A program made the position numbers and the translations under genes. A stretch of DNA of 64,000 nucleotides from contig CAZORL010000006.1 in NCBI GenBank assembly GCA_964582375.1, forward strand, positions 1 to 64,000. The letters run 5' to 3'. This stretch comes from CAKSQF01 sp964582375. GTDB taxonomy: Bacteria; Bacillota; Clostridia; Oscillospirales; CAG-272. The notes below the pieces were generated by a model that did no database searches, was not told where the DNA came from, and saw only the letters and a program-made list of their open reading frames with translations. Of the stretch, positions 17,941-27,434 are shown in pieces (the stretch's first letter is position 1; each line of letters opens with the position of its first letter).

Positions 17941-18901
17941 TATCACATTGCAAGGGATCGCCGATATCCTTTCGGCAAGCGAGACGGTCATCCTGCTCTC
18001 GCACACATCCCCCGACGGCGACACCGTCGGTTCGGCAACGGCACTTGCCGACAGTCTTATGGCACTTGGCAAGCGTGTCCATCTCCTCTGCGACAGCAGG
18101 ATCCCCGAGTGGATCGCCTTTATCTGCGGCAAGGAATATGAAGCAGAGACCGATGATCATGGACTGGTCGTCGCACTCGATGTTGCCTCAAAACAAATGC
18201 TTGGAAGGCTTGAACCCCTCTACGGCAATGCGACCGATATACGTATCGATCATCACGAGATCAGCGATGGGTTTGCAAAGTATAATTACTGTATCCCGAC
18301 CGCCGCCGCAACATGCGAGATAATCTATGAGCTTATTTCACTGCTCGGGACGATCACACCGCATGCCGCCGATGCACTCTATACCGGAATATCGACCGAC
18401 AGCGGCGGATTTCGCTATTCATGCACGACGCCGCACACCCTCCGAATAGCCGCAGATCTGATCGAGGCGGGTGCCAATGCGGAAGATATCAACGAGCGTT
18501 TGTATGAAAATATTTCGCTCGATTCACTGCGTGCCGAACGCCTCTTTCTCGATAAAATGGAGATCTATCATAACGGCGAGCTTTTGGTCGTGCCCGTGAC
18601 GATCGCCGATCGTGTCGCGACAGGGCTGGATGAGGATCGATTTGAGGGATTTTCGTCTCTTGCGAGAAAAATAAGCGGCACACGCCTGGGCATATCACTG
18701 CGTGAGAAGGAGAACGGCGTTTATAAGGCATCGCTTCGTTCAAATAAAACGATCGACTCCGCCGCCCTCTGCGCAAAACTCGGCGGCGGCGGACATTCGC
18801 GTGCTGCGGGTGCTACCATACACGCCGAGAATATCGAGAGTGCAAAAAAGATACTGCTCGATGCGGTTTTGCCCGAATTTGAAAATGAGGGAAATGTATG
18901 A
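17927..18901 (+). CDS. nrnA: DHH/DHHA1 phosphoesterase, NrnA-type nanoRNase / pAp phosphatase
   Basis: The 324 residues from ATG 17927 have the DHH motifs: HTSPDGDTVGS (metal ligands), ALDVAS, IRIDHHEIS (the DHH motif itself) and GISTDSGGFRYSCT. The DHHA1 domain ends with GGGGHSRAAGATI, the RNA/nucleotide-binding glycine motif. NrnA degrades 2-5-nt RNA fragments and dephosphorylates pAp. The gene starts within the end of rbfA (ATGATGG, with AGGA just before) and ends in an ATGA overlap with truB. Confidence 0.9.
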   Translation: MMENNITLQGIADILSASETVILLSHTSPDGDTVGSATALADSLMALGKRVHLLCDSRIPEWIAFICGKEYEAETDDHGLVVALDVASKQMLGRLEPLYGNATDIRIDHHEISDGFAKYNYCIPTAAATCEIIYELISLLGTITPHAADALYTGISTDSGGFRYSCTTPHTLRIAADLIEAGANAEDINERLYENISLDSLRAERLFLDKMEIYHNGELLVVPVTIADRVATGLDEDRFEGFSSLARKISGTRLGISLREKENGVYKASLRSNKTIDSAALCAKLGGGGHSRAAGATIHAENIESAKKILLDAVLPEFENEGNV

Positions 18902-19803
18902 CCGATCGCAATATATCGGGCGTGCTTGCCGTCGATAAGGCGGCGGGTATGACCTCGCATGACGTTGTTGCCGCGGTAAGACGGCTCTACGGTACTCGAA
19001 AGGTCGGACATACGGGAACGCTCGACCCGATGGCAACAGGCGTTCTCGTTCTGCTCATCGGTAAGGCGGCAAAGCTCTCGGATGTATTGCTCGCCGATAA
19101 AAAACGCTACGAGGCAGGTCTGCTTCTCGGCAGATCGACCGATACACAGGATATAACCGGGCAGACGATCTCGACATCGGACGATATCCCGAGTGTCGAT
19201 ACGGTAAGACGCACCGTCTCCGAATTTGTCGGCAAACAGCTGCAAATCCCCCCCATGTATTCGGCAAAAAAAATCGGCGGCGTCAAGCTCTGCGATCTTG
19301 CCAGAGAGGGCGTCGAGATCGAGCGCAGACCCTGCGAGATCGAGATTTTTTCGGTCGATCTCACACCGACCGATGACCCCTCAAATTACTCTCTTTCGGT
19401 TGCCTGCTCAAAGGGAACATATATCCGCACCCTTTGTCATGATATCGGCGAAAGACTCGGATGCGGCGGCTGTATGTCCTCACTTCGCCGCACACAAAAC
19501 GGTCGATTTTCGGTCGATCGTGCGGTCACACTCGAAAAACTTCGCGAGATGGATGAGTCGGAGCGTGACGCACTGCTGATGCCTGTCGAGTCGGCACTTG
19601 CCGATCGTCCGTCGGTGGATCTTTCGCCGTTTTTCGCAAAGCTTGCAAGATGCGGCTGCGAGATCTATCAAAAGAAGATCGGCACTGCTCATCCGATCGG
19701 GACACTCGTTTCGATGTTTGATAAGGGCGAACTGTTTGCACTCGGCGAGGTTCGAGATTTTGCGGACGGCAGTGCGATCAAACCGATAAAGAGCTTTGTT
19801 TGA
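18898..19803 (+). CDS. truB: tRNA pseudouridine-55 synthase TruB
   Basis: A 301-residue TruB. GVLAVDKAAGMTSHDVV opens it and HTGTLDPMATGVL carries the catalytic Asp43. KKRYEAGLLLGRSTDTQD, QIPPMYSAKKIGG and CSKGTYIRTLCHDIG follow. It makes pseudouridine at position 55 in the T-loop. The start ATG overlaps the nrnA stop (ATGA), so it is co-translated. No clear terminator follows. Confidence 0.95.
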   Translation: MTDRNISGVLAVDKAAGMTSHDVVAAVRRLYGTRKVGHTGTLDPMATGVLVLLIGKAAKLSDVLLADKKRYEAGLLLGRSTDTQDITGQTISTSDDIPSVDTVRRTVSEFVGKQLQIPPMYSAKKIGGVKLCDLAREGVEIERRPCEIEIFSVDLTPTDDPSNYSLSVACSKGTYIRTLCHDIGERLGCGGCMSSLRRTQNGRFSVDRAVTLEKLREMDESERDALLMPVESALADRPSVDLSPFFAKLARCGCEIYQKKIGTAHPIGTLVSMFDKGELFALGEVRDFADGSAIKPIKSFV

Positions 19804-19839
19804 CTCGTATATCACATACTATTCGCCCGAATAATAAAT

Positions 19840-19918
19840 AATTCGTCTTTCCCGGTTCGTCGGGTATTGCCGTAAATTAATTTGGCAGGGGAAGCTGCCC
19901 GAGGTGATGGCACGAATT
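19840..19918 (+). promoter_or_regulatory. Folded leader element before the YczE-like gene
   Basis: AATTCGT (19840-19846) pairs with ACGAATT (19912-19918) and encloses about 65 nt with its own hairpins: CCCG-GTTCGT-CGGG, TGCC-N12-GGCA, and GGCAG-GGGAAG-CTGCC, the last two sharing bases. The arrangement is that of a closed multi-stem junction. It ends 33 nt before the ATG of the membrane protein. I could not match it to a known riboswitch. Confidence 0.4.
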
Positions 19919-19951
19919 GTTTAATAAAATTAGATCAAGGACTCTGATATC

Positions 19952-20680
19952 ATGAAAAAAATCGCAAAAACATCCGAACTTATGTGGGTTTTGGGTGTGA
20001 TATTCGTTTCGCTCGGGGTGGCGGTCTGCAGTAAGTCGAATCTCGGCGTGTCGATGATCGCCGCGCCGCAGTTTGTTATTTATGACGCGCTTGTGCCGCT
20101 TTGGGGCGGATTTTCGGTCGGCATGGTCGGATATCTATTCCAAGGGGCTTTGCTCATTCTGATGTGTGTCGTTCTGCGTCGATTTGACCCTCGGTATCTC
20201 CTTTCGTTCGGAGTTGCCGTCGTCTATGGATATATGCTCAATCTGTTTCTTTTCCTGCTCGCAGGATTTTCGGCAGAGGGCATAGCGGCGAGATGGATCA
20301 CTCTGATCGTCGGCGATATCTTCACCGCACTCGGTGTTGCGTTCTTCTTTCGGACTTATTTGCCTCTCCAGGTCTTCGAGCTTTTTGTCGCCGAAATAGC
20401 GGCAAAATTCAAGCTTAACGTCAATAAGACCAAAATGGTGTTCGATCTGACCCTGCTCGCCTTCTCGATAGCCCTCGCCCTCGCACTTTTCGCAGGCGAC
20501 GGCGGACTCGATATCAAGGCTCTCGCAACATCCGATTTCCACAGCATCGGACTCGGCACGCTCGTGACTACACTAATAAATTCCCCCCTGATCGCCCTGG
20601 CGGGTCGCCTGATCGATAGGGTGTTCGACCCCACCCCATGCTTTCCAAAACTGAAAACATGGATAGGTCGGGATAGATAA
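19952..20680 (+). CDS. YczE/YitT-like integral membrane protein (DUF6198 type)
   Basis: The 242-residue protein has five or six membrane segments. Its opening, VLGVIFVSLGVAVCSKSNLGVSMIAAP, is the pattern of YczE-family proteins, with LFLFLLAGF and GTLVTTLINSPLIALAGRLID later. The function of the family is unknown; a transport role is plausible. It has a structured leader upstream and its own terminator, so it is a single-gene unit. Confidence 0.7.
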   Translation: MKKIAKTSELMWVLGVIFVSLGVAVCSKSNLGVSMIAAPQFVIYDALVPLWGGFSVGMVGYLFQGALLILMCVVLRRFDPRYLLSFGVAVVYGYMLNLFLFLLAGFSAEGIAARWITLIVGDIFTALGVAFFFRTYLPLQVFELFVAEIAAKFKLNVNKTKMVFDLTLLAFSIALALALFAGDGGLDIKALATSDFHSIGLGTLVTTLINSPLIALAGRLIDRVFDPTPCFPKLKTWIGRDR

Positions 20681-20684
20681 GATA

Positions 20685-20724
20685 AAAAGACTTGCACCTG
20701 TGTAAAAAGTGCAAGTCTTTTGCT
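20685..20724 (+). terminator. Terminator after the YczE-like gene
   Basis: AAAAGACTTGCAC and GTGCAAGTCTTTT form a 13-bp stem around an 11-nt loop; the T run ends the 3' arm. Confidence 0.85.
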
Positions 20725-20810
20725 TTTGGTGGCTGAGTGTGATTTTTTGTCCGGAATCTTTCAAAATTTGAACGCATCCCCTCGAAATAAAATTCTTTTT
20801 ACAAAAACTA

Positions 20811-20839
20811 TTGACAAACATATGTTCTTGTGGTAAAAT
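20811..20839 (+). promoter_or_regulatory. Promoter of the UvrD-type helicase gene
   Basis: TTGACA (20811-20816) and TAAAAT (20834-20839) are spaced 17 bp; the start codon follows 29 bp later. This position rules out an ATG at 20811 as start. Confidence 0.85.
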
Positions 20840-20867
20840 AGAAAAAACTAAAGGTGAGGGGAACTTC

Positions 20868-22997
20868 ATGAATGCACTTGTTGGACTCAATGACGATCAG
20901 AAAAATGCCGTTTGCTCGACCGAGGGTTATGTGCGAGTTGTCGCGGGGGCGGGGACGGGCAAGACCAAGGCACTCACGCACAGATACGCCTATCTTGTTT
21001 GCGAGCTGGGCATATCGCCGACAAACATACTTTGCTTGACCTTCACCAACAAAGCGGCAGGCGAAATGAAGCGGCGGATAAAGTCACTGCTGGGTGCGGA
21101 CACCGATGTATCGCTCGTTTCGACAATTCACGGATTTTGTGCGCGCATTCTGCGAGAGGACATCGAAAAGCTCTTTTATCCGTCTGAATTTCCTATTCTC
21201 GACAGCGATGACGGCAAAAAACTGCTTGAGGAGATCTACGAGGAGGAGGGATTGCGCCTCGATTCTGCATCCTTTCAAAGTATGCTTGATCGGATCGAGA
21301 TCTACAAGACCGATCACACCGAGTACATTTCGTGGATCGCTGACCCTGATTTCGATTTTTCGACTCTGCTCCCCACGACGCTTGAAGAACGGGTCATTAT
21401 GAAATATATCGAAAAGCAAAAGAAGAGCTACGCCGTCGATTTTCCCGATCTGATCAAGTTCGTCACATATATTTTCGATCATTTCCCCGAGATCGAGCGA
21501 AAATGGCAGAAACGACTGTTCTATATCGAAGTGGACGAATTTCAGGATGTGGACATTGAGCAGTACCGATTTGTCACTCGCCTTGCCGCGATCTACCACA
21601 ATCTTTTTGTTGTCGGCGATCCCGATCAAAACATATACACATGGCGCGGCTCGGGCAATCGGTTTATACTGAATTTCGATAAGGACAATCAGCCCTGTAC
21701 GAGCCTTATAATGAACCGAAATTATCGCTCGACACCGCAGATCCTGAAGGCGGCCAACAGTCTCGTGTCGGTCAATCACGATCGAATAAAGAAAGATCTT
21801 TACACAAGGCTCTCGGACGGCGAGCTGCCCGAGTATTTTCACGGCAAAAACGAGGAGCGCGAGCTTTCGCGGATACTGTCGTTCGTGCGTCAAAGGATAG
21901 AAGAAGGCGGCAGATATTCGGATATCGCCCTGCTTTACCGTGCCTCATATCTCTCACGGTCGGTCGAGCAGATCTTCATTGAAAACAAGATCCCCTACAC
22001 GGTCATCGGCGGCGTCGGATTTTACGAGCGTGCCGAGATCAAAAATATGATCGCCTATATGCGAACCGTTCTTTACGGCGATGATCTGTCATTTCTTCGT
22101 GTGGTCAACACCCCGAGACGCGGTGTGGGCAAATTAAGGCTTGAGAGGATCAAAAGTCTTGCAAAAAGGGACAATCTATCGCTCTTTGATGCGGCAAGGG
22201 TGCACGCAAGCGATCCCGAGCTCAGCGGATGCCGACTTCGCGATTTTGTTGCGCTTATTGAGAAGATGCGCTCTGTCGCCGATGAGTTGAGTGTGTCCGA
22301 TCTCTTGCAAAAGCTCTTTTTCGAGAGCGGATATGAGAGCTATATTCGAAAAAGCGGCGACCTTGAAAGGCTCGACAATGTATCCGAGCTTATCAGGAGC
22401 ATCAATCAGACCGATGCCGAGTTCGGCGAAAAGCTGACACTTTCGACCTTTTTGCAAAATGTCGCACTTTTCAGAGATACCGACGACAACTCGGATGCAG
22501 ACAGAGTGAAGCTTATGACCGTTCACGCCGCAAAGGGGCTTGAATTTGAAAACGTGATAATAATCGGCATGAGCGAGAATATATTTCCCTCGGCACGTTC
22601 GATTGCCGAGCGTTCGGACAAGGCTCTCGAGGAAGAGCGGCGGCTCGCGTTCGTTGCCATGACACGCGCAAAGCGTCGACTTTTGATCACCGACAGCGAG
22701 GGAATCGGCGTCAAGGGGGCAGTCAAGCTTCCGTCGCGCTTTGTCATCGAGGATATCGACAGGTCTCTGATCGCTCTGACCGGCGACAAACTGCCCGATG
22801 ATTGCAAAATGGGCGAGCGTGATCGGGACATGGGAACGAGCGAGGCAAGATTTGCCGCAGGGGACAGACTTCTGCACAAGCATCTTGGGGTGGGCACGGT
22901 TGATTCTGTCGATATCGATCTGTCGGTCTATTTCGTGAAATTTTCGGTCGGTCTGCGTCCAATATCATTTGATTTTGACGGGCTGATCAAAATTTGA
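20868..22997 (+). CDS. UvrD/Rep/PcrA-family ATP-dependent 3'-5' DNA helicase
   Basis: From ATG 20868 (GAGGGG 6 nt upstream) there are 709 residues. SF1 helicase motifs appear in order: Walker A VAGAGTGKTKA (about 24-34), LTFTNKAAGEMK, motif II VDEFQDVD (about 221-228), GDPDQNIYTWRGS, NYRSTPQIL, RMKL-like VKLMTVHAAKGLEF and VAMTRAKRRL. The C-terminal end (about 660-709) has a GDRLLHKHLGVGTV segment, the PcrA/UvrD tail that contacts RNA polymerase. It acts in replication fork clearing or nucleotide excision repair. PcrA is usually slightly longer, so I give no symbol. Confidence 0.9.
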   Translation: MNALVGLNDDQKNAVCSTEGYVRVVAGAGTGKTKALTHRYAYLVCELGISPTNILCLTFTNKAAGEMKRRIKSLLGADTDVSLVSTIHGFCARILREDIEKLFYPSEFPILDSDDGKKLLEEIYEEEGLRLDSASFQSMLDRIEIYKTDHTEYISWIADPDFDFSTLLPTTLEERVIMKYIEKQKKSYAVDFPDLIKFVTYIFDHFPEIERKWQKRLFYIEVDEFQDVDIEQYRFVTRLAAIYHNLFVVGDPDQNIYTWRGSGNRFILNFDKDNQPCTSLIMNRNYRSTPQILKAANSLVSVNHDRIKKDLYTRLSDGELPEYFHGKNEERELSRILSFVRQRIEEGGRYSDIALLYRASYLSRSVEQIFIENKIPYTVIGGVGFYERAEIKNMIAYMRTVLYGDDLSFLRVVNTPRRGVGKLRLERIKSLAKRDNLSLFDAARVHASDPELSGCRLRDFVALIEKMRSVADELSVSDLLQKLFFESGYESYIRKSGDLERLDNVSELIRSINQTDAEFGEKLTLSTFLQNVALFRDTDDNSDADRVKLMTVHAAKGLEFENVIIIGMSENIFPSARSIAERSDKALEEERRLAFVAMTRAKRRLLITDSEGIGVKGAVKLPSRFVIEDIDRSLIALTGDKLPDDCKMGERDRDMGTSEARFAAGDRLLHKHLGVGTVDSVDIDLSVYFVKFSVGLRPISFDFDGLIKI

Positions 22998-23048
22998 TCT
23001 GCAAAAGTAAAATTTCTTTATCTGTCCGCATTTTTTGACATAAATCGC

Positions 23049-23077
23049 TTGACATTTGCCTCATTTGATAGTAAAAT
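23049..23077 (+). promoter_or_regulatory. Promoter of the GH25/BspA-repeat gene
   Basis: TTGACA (23049-23054) and TAAAAT (23072-23077), 17-bp spacing. Confidence 0.85.
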
Positions 23078-23114
23078 ATATGTGTGCAAAAATTTTGGAG
23101 GGGATCGTCTTAAA

Positions 23115-25250
23115 ATGTTCAAATCGGGTAAAAAAAGAGTTGTCGTTCTTTTGATCATTCTGTCGGTACTGCTTTTGTCGGGGGTCGCTGTGATCATTAT
23201 CGCCGATGAGGTCGGGGCAAAGCCTAAGCTTCCGAAAATTTCCGAGGAGAGTTCGGGAATCACGGTAAAGAATGTTTGGGCGTCGGATGTCACAAGAGCA
23301 TCGGCAACGCTGAACCTTAAGATATCCAAGACATTTGTTTCCGAGTACAAGATCTATCTCGGAGAGTCACCCGACAGTCTCAAAGAGGTCAGCGGCGCAT
23401 CGATCGGCAAAAGCGTCAGTTCGATTGTCGCTGAGCTTGACGGACTCTCGGAATATACGAGATATTATTACAGTTTCCACCTTTTGACAAAGGACAATGA
23501 AGTAGTGCTGGACACATGGTCGTTCGTTACGCCAAACAGCTATTATAACGGTGCGTCGGGCGGCAAAAAGGACGAAAATATCAGCTATGGTATCGATGTG
23601 TCATTTTGGTGTAAAAGTTCGGATTTTGAGAAAGCTAAGGCGGACGGCGTCGAATTTGTTATCATTCGTGCAGGCTCGTCGGGTAATAAAGATCCATATT
23701 TTGAGGAGAATTACGAGCGAGCCAAGGCGGCGGGACTTCGCGTCGGAGCATATTATTATACATACGCAATGTCGCTTGAAGAAGCGTATGCCGATGTCGA
23801 TGAATATCTTGAGTTCATTTGCGGCAAGCAGTTCGACATGCCGGTTTATGTTGATATTGAAGAAGAAAAACAGCAGGCTCTGTCTCGACAACTGCTGACC
23901 GAGATGATGATATCATTTTGTGACAAGATCGCCGATGCGGGCTACTATCCCGGCGTATACGCAAATCGAAATTGGTTCAATACACTGCTCAATTACGACA
24001 CCATCGCTCCCGTTTATGAGCTTTGGCTGGCGAAATGGACTTATGACGGTCTGCCAGATGAGGATCACAGCGATATGTACGGAGTGTGGCAATACTACGA
24101 TCATGGCAAGGTCGATGGAGTGCAGGGAAATGCCGATCTGAATGTCTGTTACAAGGATTATTCATCCATCATAAATAACGATGGCACGGTGCCCTATGAT
24201 TTCATCGATTGGAACGGGGACGTGGTGTGCAGATATTACATGTACCCCGGAAACAAGATCTACACGCCGTCAAAAATTCCGACACGCGCCCCTGATGATC
24301 TCTACAGTTATGAATTTGTCGGTTGGAAGGGACTTGACGAAAACACGGTCGCACTTGAGGGTGGCGGCAGATTTGAGGCGGATTACGATAAGATGGCACA
24401 TTCGTACGGCGAGTGGGAAGAGCTTTGGGTAATGGAACGCACTCGAGTTTGCGAGGATTGTGGGTATGTTCAACATGAAGTGCTGGGCGATCTCACCTGC
24501 GGCGAAAAAGCCACATGGTATTTTGATGAGGGCAAACTCGTAATAAGCGGCAGCGGAGCGATCAGAGATGGAACTCGCTCTTCCGATTTCCCTTGGAGTG
24601 TCGTTGCGAGCGAGATAACAAAGCTAACCGTTTCGGATGGGATAACCTCGATTGGAAATCACGCTTTTGCCGATCTCGAAAATCTTTCGTCGGTACAGCT
24701 TCCGCTGACCCTTGCATCGATCGGCGAGTACGCTTTCGCAAATTGCGGCTCGCTGTCGAGCATAACGATCCCTTCGGCAACGGCAAAGATCGCCGACAAT
24801 GCGTTTTACGGCTGCAGGTCGCTGAAGACCGTCTGCGGATATGAGATCGATAAATATCAGACTGCAAAGACGATCGCCGATAAGATTGGTGCAAAGTTCA
24901 AAACGGTCAAGGAGCGCGTTGCCTACTACGGTAAGGTTGGAGAGGATATCAGCTGGTTCCTCTATTCGGACGGACATCTCGTGGTGTCGGGTGTCGGTGA
25001 TCTCTCATCTGATATCGAAACCCATAAGGATGCAATAGTGTTCGTGACATTCGGCGCGGGAGTTTGCTCCCTTCCCGATTATTTCATGATGGATGCGACC
25101 GCATTGCGGACGGTCGAGTTTTTGGGAGATAGTCCGATCTCGATCGGTAAAGACGCATTCCGCGGTTGCGTGAATCTCTGCGAGATCAACATCCCGAGAG
25201 GTTCACACATATCGGACGGAGCTTTTCTTGATACACCGCTTGTTCAATGA
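23115..25250 (+). CDS. Membrane-anchored GH25 lysozyme with FN3-like and BspA-type leucine-rich repeats
   Basis: From ATG 23115 (GGAGGGG 10 nt upstream) the product has 711 residues. An N-terminal membrane helix (about 9-32) anchors it. A fibronectin-III-like domain (about 55-145) comes next, then a GH25 muramidase domain (about 157-350) with GIDVSFW (D161) and VDIEEE (D247, E249) as the catalytic pattern. After a linker with a CEDCG knuckle come BspA-type (LRR_5) repeats such as IGNHAFADLENLSSVQLP and IGEYAFANCGSLSSITIP. It likely cuts peptidoglycan at the cell surface or remodels the wall. The GH25 + BspA combination is modular rather than standard. Confidence 0.85.
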   Translation: MFKSGKKRVVVLLIILSVLLLSGVAVIIIADEVGAKPKLPKISEESSGITVKNVWASDVTRASATLNLKISKTFVSEYKIYLGESPDSLKEVSGASIGKSVSSIVAELDGLSEYTRYYYSFHLLTKDNEVVLDTWSFVTPNSYYNGASGGKKDENISYGIDVSFWCKSSDFEKAKADGVEFVIIRAGSSGNKDPYFEENYERAKAAGLRVGAYYYTYAMSLEEAYADVDEYLEFICGKQFDMPVYVDIEEEKQQALSRQLLTEMMISFCDKIADAGYYPGVYANRNWFNTLLNYDTIAPVYELWLAKWTYDGLPDEDHSDMYGVWQYYDHGKVDGVQGNADLNVCYKDYSSIINNDGTVPYDFIDWNGDVVCRYYMYPGNKIYTPSKIPTRAPDDLYSYEFVGWKGLDENTVALEGGGRFEADYDKMAHSYGEWEELWVMERTRVCEDCGYVQHEVLGDLTCGEKATWYFDEGKLVISGSGAIRDGTRSSDFPWSVVASEITKLTVSDGITSIGNHAFADLENLSSVQLPLTLASIGEYAFANCGSLSSITIPSATAKIADNAFYGCRSLKTVCGYEIDKYQTAKTIADKIGAKFKTVKERVAYYGKVGEDISWFLYSDGHLVVSGVGDLSSDIETHKDAIVFVTFGAGVCSLPDYFMMDATALRTVEFLGDSPISIGKDAFRGCVNLCEINIPRGSHISDGAFLDTPLVQ

Positions 25251-25267
25251 TATTTCTCTTTACAAAC

Positions 25268-25306
25268 AAATCCCACCCGATCTTCGTTACGAAGTTGGGT
25301 GGGATT
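25268..25306. terminator. Strong hairpin after the GH25 gene
   Basis: AAATCCCACCC and GGGTGGGATTT pair around an 18-nt loop that itself contains CTTCGTTACGAAG. It lacks a long T run, so termination efficiency is uncertain. Confidence 0.55.
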
Positions 25307-25346
25307 TGCTCGAGTCTGACATCTGCCGAACTTTTTGCAAAAGATC

Positions 25347-25375
25347 GCCCTCCGCTGTTTGCGGAGGGCAGACTT
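25347..25375. terminator. Terminator between the converging GH25 and peptidase genes
   Basis: GCCCTCCGC and GCGGAGGGC form a 9-bp GC-rich stem; T-rich flanks on both strands (AGACTTTT on plus, GATCTTTT on minus) let it work for both genes. Confidence 0.7.
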
Positions 25376-26713
25376 TTAATCGGCGAGCGAACCCATCGGA
25401 TCCCAAGGATGAAGAACTGTCGGTTCTTCATCGAGGATCGCAACTTTTTCGCCGAGATATTTCTTGTTTACGACTGCCTGGAAGACATAGCTCTCAAACC
25501 AATCGTCGGAGGCAATGTGATAACCGCCGTTTGCACCGTCCGAGCCCCAGCTGTTTTCGATCTTCCATCTGTTCGGCTTGCCGTCGTTTATGTTGACACC
25601 CGTGATGACCATTGCATGGTTCATCTGCGATACATGATAGTCGAGCATCTCCTCTTTGGTCAGCGAAAGATCAAGACCTGTGAGTAACTCGTAATCGTAG
25701 GAATTTGTGTCCCAGACCTTTCTTTCTCTGTCGCCGCATTTGCCGCAGTCTGAGCCGAACCATACGACCTCACCGTCCTCAAGCTGACGCCTTACGATGT
25801 CCTTGAACTCGCTCATTTCGAGGTTCAGATATCTGATATTGTCCGAGCCTGAAACATTGCCGAGGTAGGCGACCGTGTAGAGCTTGTTGAAGGGCTTATC
25901 CTTTGTTGGTGCGTTGATTATCGAAACATAATCGGAAAGCATGTCGCCGATCATCTCGTCACGGAAGGTGAAGGGTGTGTAGCCCTTTTCGATGTGGTAT
26001 GTGCCGTCCTTGTCAACATATTCGAAGTCGAAGGTCGTCGGAGGGCAGGTGAAGCACTCGCAGAGGAAAGAGAACGCTTTGTCAAGCGCGGAGCTGCGAA
26101 GTGCGGCGATCTCGTCCGCCGATGCACCCGAGGCGATCATGTGACGAAGCTCGCATGCCTTTTTGCGAAGGAAGAGATTTATGTGTCTGTTCATTGTGCC
26201 CGTGCCCGAGGTCTGAGCGGTCTCCGGCATTGCGTCCTTCGGCAGAATGCCGTACTTGTTGACGATGTTTACAAACATATCCCACTGACCGCCGTCGTGT
26301 ACGCCGACGTCAAGTATGTAACTTACAGTGCGATCGCCGTCGGGCAGATGCGCAGTGTCGATGATCGAGTCGAGAAAATAATTGATACGCTCAAATTTGT
26401 CCCAGAAAGCAAGATAGGACTGCGAAAGCTCAAACTCGGCGATGTTCTTCTTTTTAGCGACTATTTCGCGAAGAACGTTTGTTGCGGCAAAGAGCCAGCA
26501 TCTGCCGCTCGATTTTTGGTTTGCGCAAGACATGGTCTTGATGTCAACCGAAAACTTGAACTGCATATCCTTTGCGGCGATCGGGTCAAACGCCAGGTTG
26601 TCAAGCGATGTTTTGGAAAAAACATGCGTCATCGATTTCTTGTAGGGATCGTTTGCGTAGGAGTCTGTGAAGCGCGCGAGTTCTTCCGCGCTGATTGGTG
26701 TCGGATTTTTCAT
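25376..26713 (-). CDS. pepC: C1-family aminopeptidase C / bleomycin hydrolase
   Basis: The 445-residue cytosolic cysteine peptidase has the papain-like triad in bleomycin-hydrolase context: SSGRCWLFAA (C72), MNHAMVITGV (H366) and IENSWGSDG (N387). N-terminal LARFTDSYANDPY is typical of PepC. These hexameric enzymes remove N-terminal residues from peptides inside the cell. Length matches the family (about 440-450). Its promoter has a palindrome in the spacer. Confidence 0.9.
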   Translation of the reverse strand: MKNPTPISAEELARFTDSYANDPYKKSMTHVFSKTSLDNLAFDPIAAKDMQFKFSVDIKTMSCANQKSSGRCWLFAATNVLREIVAKKKNIAEFELSQSYLAFWDKFERINYFLDSIIDTAHLPDGDRTVSYILDVGVHDGGQWDMFVNIVNKYGILPKDAMPETAQTSGTGTMNRHINLFLRKKACELRHMIASGASADEIAALRSSALDKAFSFLCECFTCPPTTFDFEYVDKDGTYHIEKGYTPFTFRDEMIGDMLSDYVSIINAPTKDKPFNKLYTVAYLGNVSGSDNIRYLNLEMSEFKDIVRRQLEDGEVVWFGSDCGKCGDRERKVWDTNSYDYELLTGLDLSLTKEEMLDYHVSQMNHAMVITGVNINDGKPNRWKIENSWGSDGANGGYHIASDDWFESYVFQAVVNKKYLGEKVAILDEEPTVLHPWDPMGSLAD

Positions 26714-26749
26714 TTTGGCATCCTTTCATGTGCAAAAAATTCTACCTAT

Positions 26750-26778
26750 ATTATACTCGCAAATTGCGAAAAAGTAAA
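26750..26778 (-). promoter_or_regulatory. pepC promoter with a palindrome in the spacer
   Basis: On the minus strand TTTACT (26778-26773) and TATAAT (26755-26750) are 17 bp apart. The spacer has the perfect 13-bp palindrome TCGCAAATTGCGA (26757-26769), a candidate operator. Confidence 0.55.
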
Positions 26779-26829
26779 GGGCTTTTTGAAAAAAAGTCGA
26801 AAAAAGTCTGAATTCTGTGCTGATGATAC

Positions 26830-27330
26830 TTATATCTTCACATCAAAGAGCGTCGAACATCTCGGACACCTGACCGAATGCGCGCCTTTCTTTTTCGGCA
26901 GGCGTATGTTTGCCTTGCATTCGGGACAGGTCCTGTAAACGTGATCTTTGTCGCGAGGTAGCCTTTGCTTTTTCTTTTTCGGCTCTTTTGTGCGATCGGC
27001 GTAGTTGTATCCATATCCGTTATACCCGCCGAAACGGTCAAATCTGCCCGCATTTCTCTTTCCGAATGGCGTTTTCACCCAAAATTTCGTGAACGCCGCA
27101 TTTTCCTTCGATCTCGCACGGATGTTTTTCGAAAAGATCCTGAACATCATGTAGAGAAAGAGTGCCCACATAAAGATCGACATGATAAATGACGCCGTCG
27201 CCGAAAACATGCCGACGATTATCTGTACTATCATGAGTGCGAGATAGATCCACGAGAGCATGTATCCGAAATAATCAAGCCCGTTGCGCCCCTTCATAAA
27301 ATTTACAAACCATCTTCCGATCTTTCCCAT
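26830..27330 (-). CDS. Small two-span membrane protein with C-terminal zinc ribbon
   Basis: From ATG 27330 (AAAGGAG 9 nt upstream) the product has 166 residues. Two membrane helices (about 18-60) are followed by a Gly/Tyr/Arg-rich stretch and a Lys-rich segment. It ends with a zinc ribbon, CPECKANIRLPKKKGAHSVRCPRC. Similar proteins are frequent in clostridia without known function. The RGRFDRFGGYNGYGYNYA region is low complexity. It is divergent from the GH43-HAD gene. Confidence 0.7.
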   Translation of the reverse strand: MGKIGRWFVNFMKGRNGLDYFGYMLSWIYLALMIVQIIVGMFSATASFIMSIFMWALFLYMMFRIFSKNIRARSKENAAFTKFWVKTPFGKRNAGRFDRFGGYNGYGYNYADRTKEPKKKKQRLPRDKDHVYRTCPECKANIRLPKKKGAHSVRCPRCSTLFDVKI

Positions 27331-27434
27331 TGCGATTGACTCCTTTGTATATTTCGATGTAGACAATTATATGCGAAATATATTGCACACTTGTGGACAA
27401 ACAAATAAAAATATTGAAATTTTGTCATACACTC

